Assembly (NCBI GenBank): GCA_021106655.1
Contig: JAIOTT010000312.1
Location: 1-5,576 of the forward strand
Reading direction: 5' to 3'
DNA length: 5,576 bases
Source of the DNA: Bacteroidales bacterium
GTDB lineage: Bacteria; Bacteroidota; Bacteroidia; Bacteroidales; SMBSF77
Shown: positions 1 to 5,347 of the stretch, one piece after another
Position numbering within the stretch: the first letter of the stretch is position 1
Layout: every line of letters starts with the position of its first letter
The notes under the pieces: model-generated
Seen by the model: the letters and a program-made list of their open reading frames with translations, nothing else
What the model was told of the DNA's origin: nothing
The model's database searches: none
Position numbers and translations under genes: made by a program

Positions 1-1033
1 CCTCAAAAAACAACTGGTAATAGTGCAGCCCCCTCCCTTCATCAAACCCTTTTTCGATAAACTCTCTCTTTCCATGAATATACACATGAAAGTTCTTATC
101 AAGCTTTAATACCGAGCGTAAATACCTTTTCGTCCCTTTAAATGCAGGCCTGGATATCTCAAAATCATCCTCAGTCTTAAGCTCATTCACAACTTGATAT
201 TGCTGCCTGTAGTCATTAAATGCTTCAATGAGCTCAGGCTTTTCCATTACCTCTTCATTAAAATTATCAGCAGTGAACTTCTCATTTTTATCAAAATATT
301 CTACAGACCTATTCAGCAGATCTATCCTGTCGGATTTGCTGAAAGTATCTTCCTCGCCAAAAGCTTCCTCAACAAAGCCTTTACACATCTTTAAATGATT
401 TACTGTGTGATAAAAATTATCCTCCCTTGCTTTGATCGACAGAAAATCACTTTTCCAATAACGGGCTTCATCTCCATGGCTTATATTGTCCACAATACAA
501 ACTTTATAACCCAGATCCTTTTCTGTATTAAAAATTAAACACCCTTTGTCGAGCTTGTTTATGTTGATACCTTCTTCAAGTGATAATCCAAAATTCTCAT
601 GCTTTGGGTAAACTTTTAAATAGTTCTCTTTGTTTTCAGATTTAAATATACCAACAGCGTCACACTGCTCATCATCAACAACGCAATCCTGGAAGAACAC
701 TACATAAAATTCACCTCCGGATATTTTCGGATGATTTGATTGTTCGTAGAGGTGCCGGGCAATATTTATTGATTCTTCAAGTATACTTTCCGGTTCCTCA
801 AAAATTTTTGAAGCAGATTTAAAAACTATTTTATTCTCATCATCATCAATATTAAAGTTATAAAACAGATTGCTTTTAAATGATGATAAAAAGTATTTAA
901 GAAGAATATCTTTGATGGTATCTTCTTTAAAACTCAGTTCCTCTTTGGAGAGTTTAAGTCCTTCATCACTGTTTTTATTTCCAACATGGTGGATCACCAT
1001 TTTGTCGAGTCCGACTTCTGTATAATCAAACAT
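1..1033 (-). CDS. Nucleoid-associated protein, NdpA/YejK family (37-kDa), 3' end cut by window edge
   Basis: I translated this frame by hand from the ATG complementary to 1031-1033. It stays open for 344 complete codons and leaves the window at position 1, so it is partial. The protein starts MFDYTEVGLDKMVIHHVGNK, the typical opening of the Bacteroidota branch of the NdpA/YejK family (PF04245). Other family-like segments are GGEFYVVFFQD (residues 106-116), ARYWKSDFLS (190-199) and the C-terminal HVYIHGKREFIEKGFDEGRG (316-335). Homologues are about 340-355 residues, so probably only a few codons are missing. Members bind the nucleoid; their exact role is poorly defined. The protein is rich in Asp, Glu and Lys and has no signal peptide or membrane segment, consistent with a cytoplasmic protein. 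It is divergent from the lipoprotein gene, with a -7 box at 1058-1065 and no Shine-Dalgarno sequence. The family call is from recognition of the sequence and not from a database search. Confidence 0.9.
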   Translation of the reverse strand, partial: MFDYTEVGLDKMVIHHVGNKNSDEGLKLSKEELSFKEDTIKDILLKYFLSSFKSNLFYNFNIDDDENKIVFKSASKIFEEPESILEESINIARHLYEQSNHPKISGGEFYVVFFQDCVVDDEQCDAVGIFKSENKENYLKVYPKHENFGLSLEEGININKLDKGCLIFNTEKDLGYKVCIVDNISHGDEARYWKSDFLSIKAREDNFYHTVNHLKMCKGFVEEAFGEEDTFSKSDRIDLLNRSVEYFDKNEKFTADNFNEEVMEKPELIEAFNDYRQQYQVVNELKTEDDFEISRPAFKGTKRYLRSVLKLDKNFHVYIHGKREFIEKGFDEGRGLHYYQLFFE

Positions 1034-1057
1034 AAACGATAAATTTTTAGTAGAACG

Positions 1058-1065
1058 CAAAGCTA
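1058..1065 (-). promoter_or_regulatory. Bacteroidota-type -7 box (TAGCTTTG) for the nucleoid-associated protein gene
   Basis: On the minus strand this reads TAGCTTTG, a full match to the TAnnTTTG -7 consensus of the Bacteroidota primary sigma factor. Transcription would start near 1052, giving a leader of about 18-20 nt. The -33 element is weak: the nearest TTG (minus strand, 1080-1082) is only 14 nt away, shorter than the usual spacing of about 19 nt. The rest of the divergent spacer (1034-1171) holds no clear promoter for the plus-strand lipoprotein. The best candidates there, TGACTTTG (1117-1124) and TGTTTTTG (1135-1142), each miss the consensus by one base. Confidence 0.5.
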
Positions 1066-1171
1066 ATAAAATTTTGTTTCAACCACTTTGATAATGAATA
1101 TTACAATTATCAAAACTGACTTTGGCATGCAAATTGTTTTTGATAGATAAATGATCAAAATATATTAAGCC

Positions 1172-1744
1172 ATGAAAACAATTACTCTTACCAAAGCAGC
1201 AAAGGTGTTCAGAACCTTATTCTTGATTTCCATAGTTTTTCTTTTAGTAAGTGCATGTGAACGCGGATATGATGGAAGGTCGGGACGTGCGTTTCTGTCT
1301 TTAGATTGGGAACTTGTACCTCCGGAATATCTCGATGCCGGCACACCTGATATCCCTGCCTATTTTAAATGGGGACAGTACTACATCGCATATCCCGGTT
1401 TTTACACTTTGTATTATGAAGGAACTGTTCAGAACGGCCCGACTTATGTATTTTATGCATGGGAAATTGATTATGAGATTTGGGTAATGAGTGGTGAACC
1501 GGGAAGACCGTATTACATTGACGGATATGATGGACTTGATACTTATTTTACCGTAGTCTGCAACCCTAACGGCCCTTATGCTGTAAACTGCAACAAGATG
1601 TCAGAAACTGATGCTGAATCAACAATACTTGAAGATACAGGTGATCGTATAGTTGTGCTGATGGAAAAGAATGAGTACAGAATGAAAGTGACTTACCGGA
1701 AAGTAGAACCCAGAAATAAGTCGACAGTCACCAGTAACCAGTAG
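1172..1744 (+). CDS. Tyrosine-rich putative lipoprotein, function unknown
   Basis: This 190-residue protein has a lipoprotein signal. A basic N-terminus (Lys3, Lys8, Lys11, Arg14) is followed by a hydrophobic core (about 16-26) and the lipobox VSA-Cys29, so the mature protein should be lipidated on Cys29 and attached to the inner or outer membrane. The residues after the Cys (GYDGRSGRA, 32-40) look like a short glycine-rich tether, reminiscent of the collagen-like linkers in some Bacteroidota lipoproteins. The mature part of about 160 residues has roughly 19 tyrosines plus Trp and Phe, suggesting a beta-rich aromatic fold. It has two further cysteines, Cys130 and Cys140, ten residues apart, which could form a disulfide after export. 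I do not recognise a family. No Shine-Dalgarno sequence precedes the ATG, which gives a full signal peptide. The C-terminal residues STVTSNQ come from a heptamer repeat that continues past the stop. The gene stands alone on its strand, facing gtrA. Confidence 0.82.
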   Translation: MKTITLTKAAKVFRTLFLISIVFLLVSACERGYDGRSGRAFLSLDWELVPPEYLDAGTPDIPAYFKWGQYYIAYPGFYTLYYEGTVQNGPTYVFYAWEIDYEIWVMSGEPGRPYYIDGYDGLDTYFTVVCNPNGPYAVNCNKMSETDAESTILEDTGDRIVVLMEKNEYRMKVTYRKVEPRNKSTVTSNQ

Positions 1745-1752
1745 TCAGTTTC
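1725..1752 (+). repeat. Degenerate heptamer tandem repeat spanning the lipoprotein stop codon
   Basis: Four consecutive 7-base units all begin with CAGT: CAGTCAC (1725-1731), CAGTAAC (1732-1738), CAGTAGT (1739-1745) and CAGTTTC (1746-1752, only the CAGT conserved). The TAG stop of the lipoprotein gene (1742-1744) lies inside unit 3. The repeat therefore supplies the last few residues of the protein and most of the 23-bp gap before the convergent gtrA gene. I found no stem-forming partner, so it is not an obvious terminator. Confidence 0.55.
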
Positions 1753-1767
1753 TTTTTATGCCGACTT

Positions 1768-2163
1768 TTAGGCAAATGTTATAAAGGCGTTAGCAAGGAA
1801 GTTCCAGATAGATGCCACCCCAATTGCATACAGCTTAGAGAGGTAAAAGTTCTTTTTATATTTATCTACAAAGAACCAGAGCACCAGTGTATTGATTCCA
1901 AGCCCCACAATCGAAACAAAAAAGAATAGAAAGTATTCTGTAAATATTTCCGGATCCTGACTATGAAAGGTCCATATCCTGTTGAAGAAATAGTTTGTTG
2001 AGGTTGCAAAGGTGAACCCTATAGCATTAGAAATATATTTTGGGATCTTGATGTATTCCTTACAAACATAAGTGATCCCAAAATCAACCACAACTCCAGT
2101 AGCTCCAACGATACAGAACTTAATAAACTTCCATAAAAACGCAACACTCAGATATTCTGACAT
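1768..2163 (-). CDS. GtrA-family four-helix membrane protein
   Basis: This is a 131-residue protein of the GtrA/DPMS-like family (PF04138), at the usual length of 120-150. Four hydrophobic segments can be seen at about residues 12-32, 42-60, 76-98 and 108-129. Family hallmarks are FCIVGATGVVVDFG in helix 1 (16-29), NYFFNRIWTF after helix 2 (57-66) and the related NFLANAFITF at the end of helix 4 (121-130). The last of these is less canonical, since most members have an Arg/Lys-Trp there. GtrA proteins are inner-membrane proteins thought to flip or help flip lipid-linked sugars such as undecaprenyl-phosphate-glucose during decoration of surface polysaccharide, but many members are uncharacterised. 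The gene lies 101 bp downstream of a same-strand glycosyltransferase, so they may be co-transcribed and act on the same glycan. Its substrate cannot be read from sequence. The ATG start gives a normal family N-terminus, and no Shine-Dalgarno sequence is present. Confidence 0.88.
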   Translation of the reverse strand: MSEYLSVAFLWKFIKFCIVGATGVVVDFGITYVCKEYIKIPKYISNAIGFTFATSTNYFFNRIWTFHSQDPEIFTEYFLFFFVSIVGLGINTLVLWFFVDKYKKNFYLSKLYAIGVASIWNFLANAFITFA

Positions 2164-2264
2164 ATTTGATTTTTGTGAGGACGAAGATAAGAATAATATG
2201 GTAATGTGATCATGAACTTACCCGTTCATAGAAGAGCCCTCATTTTATGCTGCCTTTTTCCTCC

Positions 2265-3368
2265 CTATCTTGATATCACAAATTGTGATATCAAGATGTC
2301 AAATTCTTTGCCTGGATTAATCATAACATGGCTGTAACTTTCAGATTTCCTTAAGGCTTCTCCAAGAGAAAATTCATCCTGCTTTGAATAATAAAACATC
2401 TTATTTTCCATAAAATATTCTGCAAGATACTCCTGCTCTGTCTGCCCCGGTGTTGGAATGAAAATGGCTTTTTTGCCAAGAGTTACAATATCCATAATAC
2501 TTGAGTAACCAGGCCGGCAAATGATGGTTCTGGATGATTGGAAATACTTTAGCATCTCAGAGGATGGCAGATGTGAAAACACTTTTATTCTTTCATTCAG
2601 ATCAAAGCTATCATTCTTTTCAGTGATACCTTGAACTACAACAGCTTTTAACGATGATCCTTTCAATTGTGTGAATAGTATTTCTTCCAGTTTGCTTCTT
2701 TGCGGCTCTGGTCCTGAAAGAATTACACAAACATCACAAATCTCACTTTTCTCCCTATCTCTTATCTCATAATCTTTTGTCTCACAATCTCTAAATCTCG
2801 AAAGTGGTCCAATAAAATACGAATTTTCGGTTAAAGGATATTTGTGGGAGAGATCCCCTGAAAGAGTTTGTCCTGATTGCATATCGGGTATCCAGCATTC
2901 ATCATATTTATTTATAAATTTTTTGATAATTTGATTAAGCAGCGGCTCAAAGAATTTAATAAAGTATGGAAGCTTTACCATTAGCTGATGTGTGATAAAT
3001 ACAGTGAAAGTTTCTTTGTTCCAAAGGCCATAGCGGTTATCTGAAATAAGAATATCAATATTATGATCTCTGATTATTTTTTTAACTTCTCTGTGTTCTC
3101 TTTTTATTCCCTTGATTATTTTTGGGATAGAGCAAAGCATCTTCCAGGCCATACTCCCATGTCGTGGATAGTTTGGTTGATATCCTCCAAATCTGATGAA
3201 TTTGAGATCAGGAAATTCCATTTGTAGAAATGCTAGAGGTCTGCCATCAGCTGCTATGACAGGAGTATGCCCAATATTGACCAACTCTTTAATTATCGGA
3301 ACGCAGCGTGTAGCATGGCCTATTCCCCAATCAAGAGGACAAATCAAAATATTTTTTGACTTTTTCAA
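2265..3368 (-). CDS. MurG-like glycosyltransferase (GT-B fold), TTG start
   Basis: This 367-residue protein resembles the MurG/YjiC-type GT-B glycosyltransferases that transfer a nucleotide-activated sugar at the cytoplasmic face of the membrane; donor and acceptor are unknown. The N-terminal Rossmann domain (about 5-190) has the loop PLDWGIGHATRC (11-22), then SDNRYGLW (109-116) and THQ (126-128). The C-terminal domain (about 212-355) has SGPEPQR (218-224), the donor-site region RPGYSSIMD (285-293) and PTPGQTEQEYLA (306-317). The start must be non-ATG: the codon at 3368-3366 is TTG, an in-frame TAA lies directly upstream, and the first in-frame ATG is Met50, inside the first domain. A TAnnTTTG box sits at 3392-3399. 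Two oddities are a charged, repeat-derived linker (about 192-211) between the domains and a perfect palindrome encoding the last ten residues. gtrA follows on the same strand, suggesting a shared surface-glycan or glycolipid role. Confidence 0.85.
   Translation of the reverse strand: MKKSKNILICPLDWGIGHATRCVPIIKELVNIGHTPVIAADGRPLAFLQMEFPDLKFIRFGGYQPNYPRHGSMAWKMLCSIPKIIKGIKREHREVKKIIRDHNIDILISDNRYGLWNKETFTVFITHQLMVKLPYFIKFFEPLLNQIIKKFINKYDECWIPDMQSGQTLSGDLSHKYPLTENSYFIGPLSRFRDCETKDYEIRDREKSEICDVCVILSGPEPQRSKLEEILFTQLKGSSLKAVVVQGITEKNDSFDLNERIKVFSHLPSSEMLKYFQSSRTIICRPGYSSIMDIVTLGKKAIFIPTPGQTEQEYLAEYFMENKMFYYSKQDEFSLGEALRKSESYSHVMINPGKEFDILISQFVISR
2267..2297. repeat. 31-bp perfect palindrome forming the 3' end of the glycosyltransferase gene
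   Basis: The left arm ATCTTGATATCACAA (2267-2281) and right arm TTGTGATATCAAGAT (2283-2297) are exact reverse complements around a single A at 2282. The palindrome encodes exactly residues 358-367 (ILISQFVISR) plus the T of the TAG stop. In RNA it could form a stem of about 13 bp or more. No U-run follows in the direction of transcription (the next bases on the minus strand are AGGGAGGAAAAA), so it is not a standard intrinsic terminator. It could stabilise the 3' end of the upstream message, bind a dimeric regulator, or be an inserted palindromic element. Confidence 0.8.
2737..2801 (-). repeat. GAGA-type microrepeat expanding the interdomain linker of the glycosyltransferase
   Basis: On the minus strand GAGA recurs about every 7-9 bases: GAGATTTA, GAGATTGT, GAGACAAAAGATTAT, GAGATAA, GAGATAGG, GAGAAAAGT, GAGATTTGT. 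It encodes a charged stretch (FRDCETKDYEIRDREKSE, residues 192-209) exactly between the N-domain end GPLSRF and the first strand of the C-domain (CVILSG). It looks like in-frame repeat growth in a flexible linker and leaves the reading frame intact. Confidence 0.55.
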
Positions 3369-3391
3369 TTACCTTTTATCTTTTTAATATA

Positions 3392-3399
3392 CAAACCTA
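3392..3399 (-). promoter_or_regulatory. Bacteroidota-type -7 box (TAGGTTTG) for the glycosyltransferase gene
   Basis: On the minus strand this reads TAGGTTTG, a full match to TAnnTTTG. A transcript starting near 3386 would have a leader of about 17 nt before the TTG start at 3368. The expected -33 position falls in the tandem repeat at 3404-3475 and shows no TTTG, so the upstream element is weak or replaced by AT-rich DNA. Confidence 0.5.
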
Positions 3400-3403
3400 T
3401 AAA

Positions 3404-3475
3404 AAAGTACTTAAAGTGCCTAAAGTATTTAGAGTGCCTTGAGTACTTTAAATACTTAAAGTAATTAAGGCACTT
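3404..3475. repeat. Eight-unit 9-bp tandem repeat in the dprA leader, able to form a long hairpin
   Basis: Eight units fit in exact 9-base register: AAAGTACTT, AAAGTGCCT, AAAGTATTT, AGAGTGCCT, TGAGTACTT, TAAATACTT, AAAGTAATT, AAGGCACTT. The consensus contains the 8-bp palindrome AAGTACTT. Positions 3432-3451 pair with 3456-3475 around a 4-base loop: 17 of 20 positions are Watson-Crick, two more are G-U in plus-strand RNA, and one is a mismatch. The stem ends four bases before the dprA ATG. A competing perfect 8-bp pairing exists between AAAGTGCC (3413-3420) and GGCACTTT (3469-3476). Confidence 0.75.
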
Positions 3476-3479
3476 TCTT

Positions 3480-4574
3480 ATGAGTCAACTCTACCAAATA
3501 GCCCTGACAATGATCCCCAACGTAGGTGATAAAACCGGTAAAAGACTGGTTGCTTATTGTGGAGGTGTTGAAGCAGTATTCAAAGAAAAGAAAAGCATGC
3601 TTTCGAAAATACCGGGTATTGGGAGCTATATTCTTAGATCTTTTAACAGTACAGAGATATTAGCTAATGCAGAAAAAGAATTAAATTTTATAAATAAGTA
3701 TAAGATAAAGTGTCTGTTTTACCTGGATGATTTCTATCCATCCCGCTTGAAGCACTGTGTTGACAGTCCGGTAATGCTTTATTATAAAGGGAATTCAGAT
3801 CTTAACGTTGAGAAAATAATTAGTGTCGTTGGTTCCCGAAGGGCATCGGAATACGGGAAATCTATTTGCTATGAGATCGTGTCGGGACTAGAAACTCAAA
3901 AAGCACTTATAATTAGTGGCCTTGCTTATGGTATAGATGCATGCTCGCATAAAACCGCACTTGAGTGTAATATGCCTACCGTAGGTGTTGTGGGGCATGG
4001 CCTCGACAGAATATATCCACAATTAAATAAAAAGCTGGCAGAAAGTATGCTGAAAGATGGGGGGATATTAACGGAATTTATTTCCGGGACAAAACCGGAT
4101 AAGGAAAATTTCCCAAAAAGGAATCGGATTGTTGCAGGTTTATCGGATGCTGTGGTAGTTATTGAGGCTAATAGAAAGAGTGGAGCATTGATAACTGCTG
4201 ATATTGCAAACTCATATAACAGGGATGTGTTTGCTGTTCCCGGAAGAGTGGGAGATGAAAAATCTTCAGGCTGTAATCATCTTATAAAAACCAATAAAGC
4301 AGCACTTGTTCAGTCTGCAGAAGATATAATTTATTTTATGGGCTGGGAAAATGAACAAAATACTAATCAAAATTACCAGACAACATTATTTGCTGAGCTT
4401 TCGGAGGATGAAAAGAAACTGGTTGCAATACTGGATGAAAATAAAGTTACAGGAATTGATGATCTGTGCATTTTGTCAGGCATCACTATGAATAAGACCG
4501 CATCATTATTGCTGAATCTTGAGTTTAAAGGGATTGTTAAATGTATGCCGGGGAAGAGGTTTGCAAGATTATGA
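3480..4574 (+). CDS. dprA: DNA-processing protein DprA (DprA/Smf family)
   Basis: This 364-residue protein has the full domain set of DprA. An N-terminal helix-hairpin-helix region (about 1-60) contains IPNVGDKTGKRLVAYCG (12-28) and IPGIGSY (44-50). A Rossmann-like domain (about 75-285) carries VGSRRASEYG (117-126), SGLAYGID (146-153), GHGLDRIYP (172-180), FPKRNRIVAGLS (211-222), SGALITA (234-240) and VPGR (253-256). A C-terminal winged-helix segment (about 305-360) follows a Gln/Asn-rich linker (292-301). DprA binds incoming single-stranded DNA in the cytoplasm, protects it and loads RecA in natural transformation; it is also common in bacteria not known to be competent. Its length and start match Bacteroidota homologues. 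No Shine-Dalgarno sequence is visible. A repeat-derived hairpin lies directly upstream and could limit ribosome access. I could not find a convincing -7 box for this gene. It ends 21 bp from a convergent gene. Confidence 0.96.
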   Translation: MSQLYQIALTMIPNVGDKTGKRLVAYCGGVEAVFKEKKSMLSKIPGIGSYILRSFNSTEILANAEKELNFINKYKIKCLFYLDDFYPSRLKHCVDSPVMLYYKGNSDLNVEKIISVVGSRRASEYGKSICYEIVSGLETQKALIISGLAYGIDACSHKTALECNMPTVGVVGHGLDRIYPQLNKKLAESMLKDGGILTEFISGTKPDKENFPKRNRIVAGLSDAVVVIEANRKSGALITADIANSYNRDVFAVPGRVGDEKSSGCNHLIKTNKAALVQSAEDIIYFMGWENEQNTNQNYQTTLFAELSEDEKKLVAILDENKVTGIDDLCILSGITMNKTASLLLNLEFKGIVKCMPGKRFARL

Positions 4575-4595
4575 CATAGTATTTTGCATGTTGTC

Positions 4596-5279
4596 CTATT
4601 CCTCAGTTCTCTCTTCTGCACTCATAATCGCTTTGTACAGAAGAATAAACACTATCAGCAGTGCCCCAAATGAAAATACACTGAGTAGCTTGTAATCTCT
4701 GGTTAGTATGCAGAAGACAAAAAAACCATGAAAGAAAAAGGCAGTGAATAAACCGGAAAGAGCATAGATAAAATTTGGTTTTCTTACCATTGAAATACTT
4801 ACAAAAAATCCCATAAGTACCGCAAAAATGATATGTGTTATTGCAAATGTAAAACTATAGAAATTGATCGGATATAAATAACTGGTATCAATGATATTCA
4901 AAATGAAAAGGATTAAGCCTGCTGTTGCAAATCCCAAAGCTGTCATAACTGAATATGTTATGCCTGCAAAAGGGTTTTTTGATTGATTCTTAGTTAAGAT
5001 AAAATATCGAAGTACAATAAATTTGCTTAATTCAGCACCACCACCAATTACAATAAAAGAATAAAAAGTAATTCTTTTCAGATTTCGAAGATCATCGTAG
5101 CCCAGTTGAGATGTAATTATTTGAACAATAACTGCCAGAATGATACTAATAAATCCAAACAGGAAGGATTTAAATAAGAGATTATAAGATTTCTTTTCGA
5201 TTCTTGATTTGAAGTAAAGAAACATAAACAAAGCAAAAACCGGGGCAATTAACAGAGCGATTATGCTATTGTAATTCAT
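4596..5279 (-). CDS. PrsW-like multi-pass membrane protein, probably catalytically degenerate
   Basis: This 227-residue protein has about seven or eight hydrophobic segments and a charged C-terminus (AEERTEE). Its layout matches the PrsW family (PF13367), polytopic membrane proteins related to CAAX-type intramembrane proteases; B. subtilis PrsW cleaves the anti-sigma factor RsiW. Matching segments are LLFKSFLFGF (34-43), GAELSKFIVLRYF (81-93), NPFAGITYSVMTALGFAT (102-119), THIIFAVLMGFF (148-159) and FFHGFF (182-187). As I recall the family, EExxK, an Asp before 'GIxY', Glu-Asn after 'GFA' and HG(x)xD are expected. Here these are AE83LSK, Ala105, Ala120-Gly121 and HGFFVF without Asp; His149, His184 and Glu83 remain. 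The reading frame is intact, so it may be a non-proteolytic relative or have another substrate role. It is convergent with dprA and has a -7 box at 5300-5307. The family call is good; loss of activity is inference. Confidence 0.75.
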   Translation of the reverse strand: MNYNSIIALLIAPVFALFMFLYFKSRIEKKSYNLLFKSFLFGFISIILAVIVQIITSQLGYDDLRNLKRITFYSFIVIGGGAELSKFIVLRYFILTKNQSKNPFAGITYSVMTALGFATAGLILFILNIIDTSYLYPINFYSFTFAITHIIFAVLMGFFVSISMVRKPNFIYALSGLFTAFFFHGFFVFCILTRDYKLLSVFSFGALLIVFILLYKAIMSAEERTEE

Positions 5280-5299
5280 AATATCATTTTTTTATTCTT

Positions 5300-5307
5300 C
5301 AAATATA
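5300..5307 (-). promoter_or_regulatory. Bacteroidota-type -7 box (TATATTTG) for the PrsW-like gene
   Basis: On the minus strand this reads TATATTTG, a full match to TAnnTTTG, about 20 nt before the ATG at 5279. Upstream, the octamer ATTTACCA (plus-strand sense) occurs twice, at 5321-5328 and 5331-5338, exactly one helical turn apart. It overlaps the place where a -33 element would lie. That could be an operator or chance in AT-rich DNA. Confidence 0.45.
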
Positions 5308-5347
5308 GTATTTTTTTTAAATTTACCATAATTTACCAGAAAATAAT

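Noticed and set aside
194..394. Plus-strand open frame of 66 codons
   Set aside because: It lies antisense inside the nucleoid-associated protein gene, and its product is low in recognisable features; it is a shadow frame.
1718..1767. Terminator hairpin AAGTCG/CGACTT between the lipoprotein and gtrA genes
   Set aside because: The arms are only 6 bp with a loop of about 38 bases, so formation is unlikely.
2212..2229. Short hairpin ATGAAC/GTTCAT between the glycosyltransferase and gtrA
   Set aside because: A 6-bp stem with a 6-base loop and no T-run is too weak to call a terminator or regulatory site.
3196..3387. Plus-strand open frame of 63 codons
   Set aside because: It is antisense to the N-terminal domain of the glycosyltransferase, whose motifs are clear.
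3404..3475. CRISPR array
   Set aside because: The 9-bp units are contiguous with no spacers and are self-complementary, so this is a tandem repeat.
4575..4595. Bidirectional terminator between dprA and the PrsW-like gene
   Set aside because: The 21-bp gap shows no inverted repeat with a T-run on either strand.
4373..4621. Minus-strand open frame of 82 codons
   Set aside because: It is antisense to the 3' end of dprA and overlaps the PrsW-like gene end; its translation has no family features.
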